Source of the DNA: Thermosulfurimonas sp.
GTDB lineage: Bacteria; Desulfobacterota; Thermodesulfobacteria; Thermodesulfobacteriales; Thermodesulfobacteriaceae
Assembly: GCA_015487645.1 (NCBI GenBank)
Contig: WFPH01000054.1
Span: 1 to 12,712 of the forward strand
Reading direction: 5' to 3'
Length of the DNA stretch: 12,712 nt
This document shows positions 7,397 to 12,712 of the stretch, in pieces. Each line of letters begins with the position of its first letter. The stretch's first letter is position 1. Below the pieces are notes generated by a model that was not told where the DNA came from, searched no databases, and was given only the letters and a program-made list of their open reading frames with translations. Made by a program: the position numbers and the translations under genes.

Positions 7397-7400
7397 AGAT

Positions 7401-7844
7401 ATGGCTGAGCTGGCTGTATGGCGTCCTCTTCAGGAATTAAGGCGGGAAATCGACCGTATTTGGGAGGACTTTTTCGGAAGAATGCGTTTTCCCGAGAGAT
7501 GGGAAGGTTTCGAATGGGCGCCGGCGGTGGATGTTTCTGAGACGGAAGAAGCCGTGGTGGTGCGGGCGGACGTACCTGGACTGGATCCAGAGGATATCGA
7601 AGTCAATCTTTCGGGCAACGTCCTGACCATCAAGGGAGAGAAGAAACAGGAGAGAGAAGAGAAGAAAGAGAACTTTTACCGTATGGAACGGGTTTATGGC
7701 ACCTTTCTTCGGACCATCGAACTCCCGGCGGAAGTAGAAGCTGACAAGGTCGAAGCTACCTATAGAAATGGGGTACTGAAGATCGTCCTTCCCAAAAAGG
7801 CTGAAGCCAGAGGGAAAGCAATCAAAATTAAAGTAGAAAAATAG
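7401..7844 (+). CDS. Small heat shock protein, Hsp20 / alpha-crystallin family
   Basis: Small heat shock proteins are ATP-independent holdases that bind unfolding proteins in large oligomers in the cytoplasm. With the ATG at 7401 the product is 147 residues, typical for the family. An N-terminal arm rich in Trp, Phe and Arg (residues 1-38) precedes the alpha-crystallin domain (about 40-132). That domain shows PAVDVSETEEAVVVRADVPG, the segment ENFYRMERVYGTFLRTIELP and the hallmark RNGVLKIVLPK (Gly-Val-Leu at 124-126). The C-terminal extension carries an I-x-I motif (Ile141-Lys-Ile143), used for inter-dimer contacts. The gene stands alone between the two operons, with its own leader, inverted repeat and strong ribosome binding site. 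It is followed by a bidirectional hairpin terminator. Confidence 0.95.
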   Translation: MAELAVWRPLQELRREIDRIWEDFFGRMRFPERWEGFEWAPAVDVSETEEAVVVRADVPGLDPEDIEVNLSGNVLTIKGEKKQEREEKKENFYRMERVYGTFLRTIELPAEVEADKVEATYRNGVLKIVLPKKAEARGKAIKIKVEK

Positions 7845-7868
7845 TCCCTAAAGGGAGCAACTTTTTTT
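7837..7868. terminator. Short bidirectional hairpin terminator between convergent units
   Basis: The palindrome TCCCT-AA-AGGGA (7845-7856) begins directly after the hsp20 stop. On the + strand it is followed, after GCAAC, by seven T residues (7862-7868). On the - strand it is followed, after CTA, by five T residues (the A-run at 7837-7841). It can therefore end both transcripts. The stem is only four or five base pairs, so efficiency may be modest. Confidence 0.55.
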
Positions 7869-7871
7869 CAT

Positions 7872-7947
7872 GGAGGCCAGGGCGTGTTCCCGACACGCCA
7901 GGACGTTAAATCAACCCTTGCGTCCGAGGTAAGCCTGCCTGGCCTCC
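7872..7947. other. Possible three-way-junction structure at the 3' end of the leftward operon
   Basis: Three nested perfect inverted repeats are visible. The outer stem is GGAGGCCAGG (7872-7881) with CCTGGCCTCC (7938-7947). One inner arm is GGCGTGT (7881-7887) with ACACGCC (7893-7899), loop five bases. The second inner arm is GGACG (7901-7905) with CGTCC (7921-7925), loop 15 bases. Base 7881 is shared by two stems, so one pair must yield. On the - strand the element spans the last codons and stop of the small CxxC ORF, with the stop in the second loop. No T-tract directly follows on either strand. It may protect the 3' end of the operon mRNA. Function is unknown, and chance pairing in GC-rich DNA is possible. 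Confidence 0.4.
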
Positions 7948-8051
7948 GGGATGGGTTCCCCGCAGATGGCGCAGCGGGGAACCCCATTCCACTTCTTTTG
8001 AGCCTTCCAGAGTTCCTCGGCTAGCTGTTTAGCCCCCTTGGGTTTGGTCAT
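7911..8051 (-). CDS. 46-residue CxxC protein, DksA/TraR-like half zinc finger (unrecognised small gene)
   Basis: I do not recognise this gene by name. It encodes 46 residues: a basic, amphipathic N-terminal half (MTKPKGAKQLAEELWKAQKK) and a C-terminal half, RCAICGEPIPEARQAYLG, with Cys27 and Cys30. The CxxCGxxIPxxR pattern resembles the first half of the DksA/TraR zinc finger, but the second cysteine pair is absent, so a four-Cys site would need dimerisation or none forms. The start ATG shares one base with the stop of the deacetylase gene (TGATG), and GGAGG lies ten bases upstream (8062-8066). That is a classic translational coupling and supports real expression. Role unknown; nucleic-acid binding is only a guess. 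The 3' end overlaps the predicted folded element at 7872-7947. Confidence 0.65.
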   Translation of the reverse strand: MTKPKGAKQLAEELWKAQKKWNGVPRCAICGEPIPEARQAYLGRKG

Positions 8052-8962
8052 CAGGGCCTGACCTCCACCAGGGTTTTAATGGAAACCGGCTTAACCTGCT
8101 GCAGAATCTCTTTCCGGTGTTCTCTAAGAAGCCTAAGGGTCTGAGGATGCGGATGGGCAATGACCACCAGCTTCCCCCTCCGACGGGCCTCCTCGAACAT
8201 CCGGTTCAAGCTCCTCTCAAGCCGGGCGTAATCGAGAACATTATCCAGGAAAAAATGACGTTCAGCAAACGGTATCTTGAGGGATTCGGCCACAAAAGGG
8301 GCTACTGTAGCGGGTGTAGTCCGACTATCTACAAAAAAGAAACCCTTTTTTTTGATTTCTTGCATAACCCATAACATGCGCAGGGGATCCTGGGAAAAAA
8401 GAGAACCCATATGTTGATTCGCACCCTCGGCATAAGGCACCAGGGCCAGCATCTTCCGGGTCCGCTCACGGATCTCGTTTTCTCCCATAGTGACCGTAAG
8501 GGCTCCGGGGCCGGGATTCTGGCCGTTTTCGGCCTCCATGGGAAGATGTACCATTACGGTAAAGCCTCGAGCGTGGGCCTCCCGGGCCAGACGGGTAGTA
8601 AAGGGGGCCCCGGGCAGAAAAGAAAAGGTGAGAGGCAAATCCAGATCGAAGAACTTCCTTTCGAGTCTCGGGCGCTGTCCCATATCATCGATGATAAAGG
8701 CCACCAGGGGCTTCCCATGGGATTTTGCCGGCCTGGGTTTTGCTGTATGAGGAGGAATCCCGGAAGGCCCGGTCGTTTTCGAAGGGATGAGCCGTTTTGA
8801 AGATCGGGAAGAAGTCTGGGGCTGCCCTCCGGGTCTGAGGACCCGGAGAAAGGCCAGAACGGTCAGGAGAACCAGCAGAAACAGGAGAGCCCAGGCCAGA
8901 GCCCCCGGGATCTCCCGGGGACTTCTGGAAGCCCGGCTGCGCTTCTTGCGTTTTCTTCCCAA
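8051..8962 (-). CDS. yibQ: Divergent polysaccharide deacetylase family protein (YibQ-like)
   Basis: This is a member of the divergent polysaccharide deacetylase family (YibQ; DUF610/Polysacc_deac_2). Its substrate is not established; an envelope carbohydrate is inferred. The 303-residue protein has a highly basic N-terminus, one membrane helix (about residues 21-42), and a Ser/Pro/Lys-rich linker to about 84. The NodB-like domain follows, with VAFIIDDMGQ (Asp92, Asp93), MVHLPMEA (His139), GANQHMGSLFSQD (His184), FFVDSRTTP (Asp212) and VIAHPHPQTL (His270, His272). The layout suggests an inner-membrane anchor with a periplasmic domain. The start is TTG at 8962. An in-frame TAA lies only two codons upstream and no other start precedes the helix, so this choice is nearly forced. 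It lies three bases after ctpA. The envC-yibQ neighbourhood is also known from E. coli. Confidence 0.9.
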   Translation of the reverse strand: MGRKRKKRSRASRSPREIPGALAWALLFLLVLLTVLAFLRVLRPGGQPQTSSRSSKRLIPSKTTGPSGIPPHTAKPRPAKSHGKPLVAFIIDDMGQRPRLERKFFDLDLPLTFSFLPGAPFTTRLAREAHARGFTVMVHLPMEAENGQNPGPGALTVTMGENEIRERTRKMLALVPYAEGANQHMGSLFSQDPLRMLWVMQEIKKKGFFFVDSRTTPATVAPFVAESLKIPFAERHFFLDNVLDYARLERSLNRMFEEARRRGKLVVIAHPHPQTLRLLREHRKEILQQVKPVSIKTLVEVRP

Positions 8963-8965
8963 AGG

Positions 8966-10231
8966 TTAGTATTTGATTTTTGTGAGATTCTTCAGACTTT
9001 TCAAGACCTTCAAGGCCTCCCGAAGCTGAAAGTCCCTGGCCAGGAGATCGGAGGCCTTGGGTTCAGATTTCTCTTTATTGCCCTCGGGATTTTCAAGATG
9101 ACCTTCAAGGTCTTTCTCCCGAATCGTAGGATGTTTGCGGAGACAGTCTGGCTTCAATTCCGGAATTTCCAGATCCGGCTCTATGCCCTCGGCCTGGATG
9201 GAACGCCCGCTGGGAGTGTAATATTGGGCCGTGGTAAGTCTTACGGCTGACCCGTCGGGCAAGGGAATAATAGTCTGCACGGAGCCCTTACCGAAGGTTT
9301 TGGTGCCCAGGATGACCGCCCGATGATGATCCTGCAGGGCTCCAGCCACGATCTCCGAGGCCGAAGCCGAACCGGCATTAACCAGTACTACCATGGGATA
9401 GGAATGTTTGTGGGCATTGGGATGGGCTTCGAATTTGAAATTCTGATCCTTGCGGCGCCCCTTGGTGTAAACAATAATACCTTCATCCAAGAATTCGTCG
9501 GCCACTTCTACCGCGGCATCAAGTAGCCCTCCAGGATTGTTCCTGAGATCCAGGATAAGTCCTTTGAGTCCCTCCTTTTCGAGATCCTGCAGGGCCTTAC
9601 GAAGCTCGGCCCCGGTCTTCTCTTGAAAACTGGAGATCCGCACGTAACCATAACCGGGCTCAAGCATCTGGTAGCGCACGCTCTTTATGGGGATCACATC
9701 CCGGATCAGGGTAATGTCCTTGAGTTCCTTGAAACCCTCTCGGAAAATAGAGATGGTAACCTTCGTGCCTTTTGGGCCCCTCAAAAGCTTTACCGCCTCG
9801 ATAAGACTCATGCCCTTGGTAGGTTTACCGTTAATCTTGATAATCCGATCGCCGGCCTTGAGGCCAGCCTTCCAGGCCGGCGTACCCTCGATAGGGGCCA
9901 CTACGGTGAGCACCCCGTCCTTAATGGTGATCTCAATCCCTATTCCGGTAAAGCTACCCTTGGTCTCTATCTGTAATTCCTTGTAGTCATCCGGTTTGAG
10001 AAAAGAGGAATGAGGATCGAGGTTGGAGAGCATCCCCTGGATGGCCCCGTATATGAGGTCCTTGGTGGAGACCTCTTTGACATAGTTCTTCTCCACCAGC
10101 TCCAGGACCTGGGAAAAGAGCTTCAAGGCCTCGTAGGGGTCCCCCGGGGAAGCCTTGTCCTTAGAAGCGGCCGGCGCTACCCCTCCCCAGAACAAAAAAC
10201 ATGTCAAAAGCAAACTAAGCCAGCGTTTCAT
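8966..10231 (-). CDS. ctpA: Carboxy-terminal processing peptidase, S41 family, with PDZ domain
   Basis: CtpA is a periplasmic Ser/Lys protease that cleaves near C-termini. In several Gram-negatives (P. aeruginosa CtpA, E. coli Prc) such proteases control peptidoglycan hydrolase levels. The 421-residue precursor has a signal peptide (residues 1-22, cleavage near AAS). A helical region has NLDPHSSFL. A PDZ domain lies at about 90-165 (GSFTGIGIEI, GTPAWKAGLKAGDRIIKING). The protease core has LILDLRNNPGGLLDAAVEVA, then NAGSASASEIVAGALQDH with catalytic Ser290, and FGKGSVQT with Lys315 and Gln319. A charged tail of about 65 residues ends the protein. ATG 10231 has GAGG six bases upstream, inside which the envC stop falls. 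It lies three bases from both neighbours, clearly the same operon. Confidence 0.95.
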   Translation of the reverse strand: MKRWLSLLLTCFLFWGGVAPAASKDKASPGDPYEALKLFSQVLELVEKNYVKEVSTKDLIYGAIQGMLSNLDPHSSFLKPDDYKELQIETKGSFTGIGIEITIKDGVLTVVAPIEGTPAWKAGLKAGDRIIKINGKPTKGMSLIEAVKLLRGPKGTKVTISIFREGFKELKDITLIRDVIPIKSVRYQMLEPGYGYVRISSFQEKTGAELRKALQDLEKEGLKGLILDLRNNPGGLLDAAVEVADEFLDEGIIVYTKGRRKDQNFKFEAHPNAHKHSYPMVVLVNAGSASASEIVAGALQDHHRAVILGTKTFGKGSVQTIIPLPDGSAVRLTTAQYYTPSGRSIQAEGIEPDLEIPELKPDCLRKHPTIREKDLEGHLENPEGNKEKSEPKASDLLARDFQLREALKVLKSLKNLTKIKY

Positions 10232-10234
10232 ACC

Positions 10235-11500
10235 CTACCTCACCAATTTCAAATATTTCAGGTTTAACCATTCCAACGGATTTTGTGGCCTTCCACCGTA
10301 GCGCAATTCGTAATATACCCCACTCGGCCCGAAAGGCGAGGCCCCTACCCGCCCGAGGACCTCCCCGGTAGCCACTTCCTCTCCTGGAAGAACTCTCAAT
10401 TCCGAGAGGCCCCCTATGAGGGAAACAAAACCGTAACCGTGATCCAGAACCAGCACCTTACCCCGCCCCTCGACCCACTTCAGACGGACAACTCTGGCCG
10501 AAAAAGGGGCCTTTACCTCTGTTCCCGGAGAAGCTCCAATGAAAATACCGGGACTGAAGGAGATCTTTCCGGTAAACAGATCCCGATCGAGACCGTAGAA
10601 GCGAAGGACCCGGCCAGAGACCGGAGGCAAAAGGAAGCCTTTAACCTCGAAAAGGGGGCGCAAAAAGACTTTGCGCGAAGGCTTCGAGACTAAGGTCTTC
10701 TTTTCTTCCTCAAGTTTCTTGAGCCTTTCCTGGGTGACCGCGACTTCTTGGGCCAAACTTTCGATCTCCTTCTGGGCGGCCAGAAGTAGTTCAAGGGTCT
10801 CTCGATAAAGTCGTTTGTTCTTCCGCACATGTTCAAGAAGGACCTCTTTTTCCTTCCTGGCCAGGACCAGTTCTTTCCTTTTCTCCTTTAAGATCTCCTC
10901 CTGCCTGAGGAGGGTCTGGAGTTCCGCCTCCCGCTCCTTCTTGAGGGCCAAAAGTCTTTGGCGATAGGCCTTGAGTTCTCTTATCTTCTGGCTTTCGTTC
11001 TGAATGATGGCCTGCAGGTAATCTTCTCTCCTCAGAAAATCGTTGATCTTTCGGGGTTCAAAAATAAAGTTCAACCAGGCCGTGCGGGAAAGAGTAATGA
11101 AGATGGCCAGCTCCCGACTTAACTGAGCCTTAAGGAGCGCCTCTTTTTCCGCGATAAATTTTATCTCCTTTTCCAGGGAGGCTATTCTTTTCCGAGTCCG
11201 TTCTATATCCTTTTTAAGAGAAGAAATCTCTCCTCCCAAGTGCGAAATCTCTTCCGCCAGATCCTTTAGCTCCTGAAGGATGGACTTCTCCCTTCGCTCA
11301 GTCCGTTTTAGAAGAAGTCTCTTTTCCTGAATCTTTTGTTTTAAGGATGGAGCGGCGTAGGCTTGAGGGCCAAGGGTTAAGAGAAGTAGCGCCGCACCGA
11401 AAGCCAGGATACCAAAGCGGAAAATAATCCTACGCCTCCTACCCCGGATATTAAGTACTTTTCGGGCAAGTCCACCCATCGAAAATCCAGAAAGGGCCAT
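10235..11500 (-). CDS. envC: EnvC-type murein hydrolase activator: coiled coil plus degenerate LytM domain
   Basis: EnvC is the periplasmic adaptor that FtsEX uses to switch on cell-wall amidases (AmiA/AmiB in E. coli) at the division site. The product is up to 421 residues: basic n-region (RGRRRR), hydrophobic signal segment (about 25-45) with cleavage near AYAA, long coiled coil (about 53-270), and C-terminal LytM/M23 domain (about 285-412). The LytM domain lacks the metallopeptidase His/Asp residues: FSPGIFIGASPGTEVKAP replaces the H-x-G-x-D region and VYYELRYGG replaces the H-x-H strand. This is as in E. coli EnvC, so it is an activator, not an enzyme. The ATG at 11500 gives a 124-base overlap with ftsX. 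ATG 11479 and a rare ATT at 11428 (AGGAGG six bases upstream) are alternatives, so the start is uncertain. Confidence 0.9.
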   Translation of the reverse strand: MALSGFSMGGLARKVLNIRGRRRRIIFRFGILAFGAALLLLTLGPQAYAAPSLKQKIQEKRLLLKRTERREKSILQELKDLAEEISHLGGEISSLKKDIERTRKRIASLEKEIKFIAEKEALLKAQLSRELAIFITLSRTAWLNFIFEPRKINDFLRREDYLQAIIQNESQKIRELKAYRQRLLALKKEREAELQTLLRQEEILKEKRKELVLARKEKEVLLEHVRKNKRLYRETLELLLAAQKEIESLAQEVAVTQERLKKLEEEKKTLVSKPSRKVFLRPLFEVKGFLLPPVSGRVLRFYGLDRDLFTGKISFSPGIFIGASPGTEVKAPFSARVVRLKWVEGRGKVLVLDHGYGFVSLIGGLSELRVLPGEEVATGEVLGRVGASPFGPSGVYYELRYGGRPQNPLEWLNLKYLKLVR

Positions 11501-12243
11501 AGGCCGAGCAACAACTGATCCAGATAGGTTTTTAAGCCGGCAAAAAGCCCCAGAGCAAGCAAGGCCGCCCCGGAGCCCACCAGAAAGCCCGCCACGACCT
11601 TGGGGCGGGAAATGTATCCGGGCGTGGCCCCCAAAAGGGAAAGGATCTCTATTTCTTCCCGTTGTTTTTCCAGGCTGAAGTGAATGATAATGCCCATGAG
11701 GAAGGCCAGGGAGGAAAGCAACAAAAGGCTACTTAAAAAGGTGAGTCTTTTGACCAACTGGGCCAGGTTGTAGAACCTCCCAAGCCAGCTTTCGGCATAA
11801 CGCACCCGGAGAACTCCAGGGAGTTTCTCTATCTCAGGGAGTTTCTCCCGGGCCAGTCCCAGATCCCGCAGAGGATTTTCGAAGACCACCTCAAAGAAGA
11901 CCGGCAGTCGGGAAAGATCCAGCTCTTCGAGGACCTCGGGGCTTTCACGGAAAATCTTCTTGAGTTCTTCCAAAACCTCATCCTGAGCCACCAACCTTAC
12001 CTGCTTGACCCCGGGCAGTCCCCGGAGACGGTCAGCAATGAGTTTCCGCTCCTCGGTCTTGATCTCCGGACTAACGTAGACCGTAAGGGCTAGGCTCCGA
12101 GCGGTCTTTTGAGAGAAAAGGTATAAATTGTAATACACAAATAAGAAAAATAGAAGCACAGACACCGTAGAAACCATGATAAAAAGGGTCATGAGATAGG
12201 AACCCCGATTCAACTTCAGCTCAGCCCAGAGACGCCTAAACAT
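11377..12243 (-). CDS. ftsX: Cell division ABC-type membrane protein FtsX
   Basis: FtsX pairs with the ATPase FtsE in the inner membrane and transmits ATP-driven conformational change to periplasmic EnvC, controlling septal peptidoglycan cleavage. Four membrane segments are visible: one near the N-terminus (LMTLFIMVSTVSVLLFFLFV), then a ~120-residue periplasmic domain with LRGLPGVKQVRLV and ESPEVLEELDLSRLPVFFEV. Three C-terminal helices follow, the last being YLISGVGGVGLFSALVSWL. LEKQREEIEILSLLGATP, the conserved loop before TM3, is present. I prefer ATG 12243 (MFRRLWAELK, 288 residues, eight-base overlap with ftsE) because it matches the family N-terminus. ATG 12264 would add seven residues and overlap ftsE by 29 bases. 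Neither start has an ideal ribosome site. The 3' end overlaps the start of envC. Confidence 0.92.
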   Translation of the reverse strand: MFRRLWAELKLNRGSYLMTLFIMVSTVSVLLFFLFVYYNLYLFSQKTARSLALTVYVSPEIKTEERKLIADRLRGLPGVKQVRLVAQDEVLEELKKIFRESPEVLEELDLSRLPVFFEVVFENPLRDLGLAREKLPEIEKLPGVLRVRYAESWLGRFYNLAQLVKRLTFLSSLLLLSSLAFLMGIIIHFSLEKQREEIEILSLLGATPGYISRPKVVAGFLVGSGAALLALGLFAGLKTYLDQLLLGLWPFLDFRWVDLPEKYLISGVGGVGLFSALVSWLSVRRYFS

Positions 12244-12712
12244 ACTCCCCCACGAGCCTTCCATTTCGAAGGACTAAAACCCTCCGGTGTCGGTCACGAA
12301 ACAGGGATTCGTCATGGGTAGCCAGGAGTACGGTAATCCCCTCAGCGTTCAGTTCTTCCAGGATCTCGAGTATTTCCCGGCTTCGCTGGGGATCCAGATT
12401 GCCCGTAGGTTCATCGGCTAAAATGACCTCCGGTTCCCGAACTACGGCCCGAGCGATAGCCACCCGCTGTTTTTCTCCTCCGGAAAGGGTCTTTACCTTG
12501 AGATCCCGCTTGCCCGCAAGGCCCAAACGCTTGAGGATAGAAGAGATCCTTCGCTGAGCCTCTTTAGGAGAGACTCCCAAAACCTCAAGCCCCAGGTAAA
12601 TGTTTTCGAAGACCGTTTTTTCGGGCAGGAGCTTGAAGTCCTGGAAAACGAACCCCATCTTCCGGCGAAGTTCCGCAAGCTTTTTGCGAGAGAGTCTTCC
12701 ATACTCCAGAGC
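12236..12712 (-). CDS. ftsE: Cell division ATP-binding protein FtsE, C-terminal part (5' end outside window)
   Basis: FtsE is the cytoplasmic ATPase of the FtsEX complex, which drives EnvC and amidase activation at the septum. The frame is open to the window edge, and the residues before the internal Met at 12658 (ALEYGRLSRKKLAELRRK) align with FtsE, so that Met is not the start and the Walker A region lies beyond the window. Visible motifs are the Q-loop region MGFVFQDFKLLPEKTVFENI, the signature LSGGEKQRVAIARA, Walker B EVILADEPTGNLDPQ and the H-loop LLATHDES. About 159 of the usual ~225 residues are present. Related MacB/LolD-type ATPases share these motifs, but the adjacent ftsX and envC decide the assignment. 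The stop overlaps the ftsX start by eight bases. Confidence 0.93.
   Translation of the reverse strand, partial: ALEYGRLSRKKLAELRRKMGFVFQDFKLLPEKTVFENIYLGLEVLGVSPKEAQRRISSILKRLGLAGKRDLKVKTLSGGEKQRVAIARAVVREPEVILADEPTGNLDPQRSREILEILEELNAEGITVLLATHDESLFRDRHRRVLVLRNGRLVGEYV

Larger units (their letters stand above)
7329..7400 (+). promoter_or_regulatory. hsp20 leader / intergenic region with anti-Shine-Dalgarno hexamer
   Basis: These 72 bases separate the dppC-like gene from hsp20 and are the only sizeable non-coding gap in the rightward half. They contain the inverted repeat at 7346-7370, the Shine-Dalgarno at 7386-7396, and CTCCTT at 7334-7339, which can pair with AAGGAG at 7386-7391. If transcription starts before 7334, this pairing would enclose the inverted-repeat hairpin and hide the ribosome site. 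No strong sigma-70 promoter is evident, so the start of transcription cannot be placed by eye. Confidence 0.4.

Noticed and set aside
7392..7844. GTG 7392 as the start of Hsp20
   Set aside because: It lies inside the Shine-Dalgarno AAGGAGGTGAT; ATG 7401 has ideal spacing.
8117..8800. Rightward open frames (8117-8374 and 8411-8800) opposite the deacetylase gene
   Set aside because: They are antisense to a well-supported NodB-like domain and have no recognisable protein features.
10235..11500. EnvC-like protein as an active M23 endopeptidase
   Set aside because: The zinc-binding His and Asp residues are replaced throughout (FSPGIFIGAS and YYELRY), and the ftsX neighbour fits the non-catalytic activator type.
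1..12712. CRISPR arrays, tRNA or rRNA genes, insertion sequences, phage or toxin-antitoxin genes
   Set aside because: I saw no direct repeat array, tRNA-like cloverleaf, transposase or integrase motif; the window is packed with housekeeping genes.

Overview
The window reads as a dense, GC-rich bacterial chromosome segment with almost no non-coding space. It holds two convergent housekeeping operons that meet near position 7,850. The gene content (RseP, CtpA, EnvC, FtsEX, the MEP-pathway enzyme Dxr) fits a Gram-negative bacterium. The rightward order pyrH-frr-uppS-cdsA-dxr-rseP followed by tsaB recalls Desulfobacterota-like lineages. Proteins rich in Glu, Arg and Leu make a thermophile such as a Thermodesulfobacteria relative plausible. 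That placement is an inference; nothing in the window proves taxonomy.

Positions 2-7328 (+ strand) form one compact run: pyrH (5' end cut off by the window), frr, uppS, cdsA, dxr, rseP, tsaB, and two DppB/DppC-type ABC permease genes. Neighbours overlap or lie within a few bases of each other. The run covers UMP phosphorylation, ribosome recycling, undecaprenyl-PP synthesis, CDP-diacylglycerol synthesis, the committed step of isoprenoid synthesis, intramembrane proteolysis and t6A tRNA modification. The peptide/nickel-type permease pair at its end has no ATPase or binding protein in view.

Positions 7329-7844 hold a separate Hsp20 gene with a near-perfect Shine-Dalgarno sequence. Its 72-base leader contains a 9-7-9 inverted repeat (7346-7370) and a hexamer complementary to the Shine-Dalgarno, so the gene probably has its own regulation.

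Positions 7845-12712 (- strand, read right to left) encode an envelope and cell-division module: ftsE (5' end cut off), ftsX, envC, ctpA, a YibQ-type divergent polysaccharide deacetylase, and a 46-residue CxxC protein that is easily missed. FtsEX is known to activate EnvC, which in turn activates peptidoglycan amidases. CtpA is a periplasmic protease and YibQ-like proteins are commonly found beside EnvC, so the cluster fits coordinated septal wall processing.

I found no clearly new multi-gene system. The observations most worth following are the small CxxC ORF coupled to the deacetylase gene, a possible three-way-junction structure around its stop codon, the Hsp20 leader, the long out-of-frame overlap of envC with ftsX, and the orphan permease pair.
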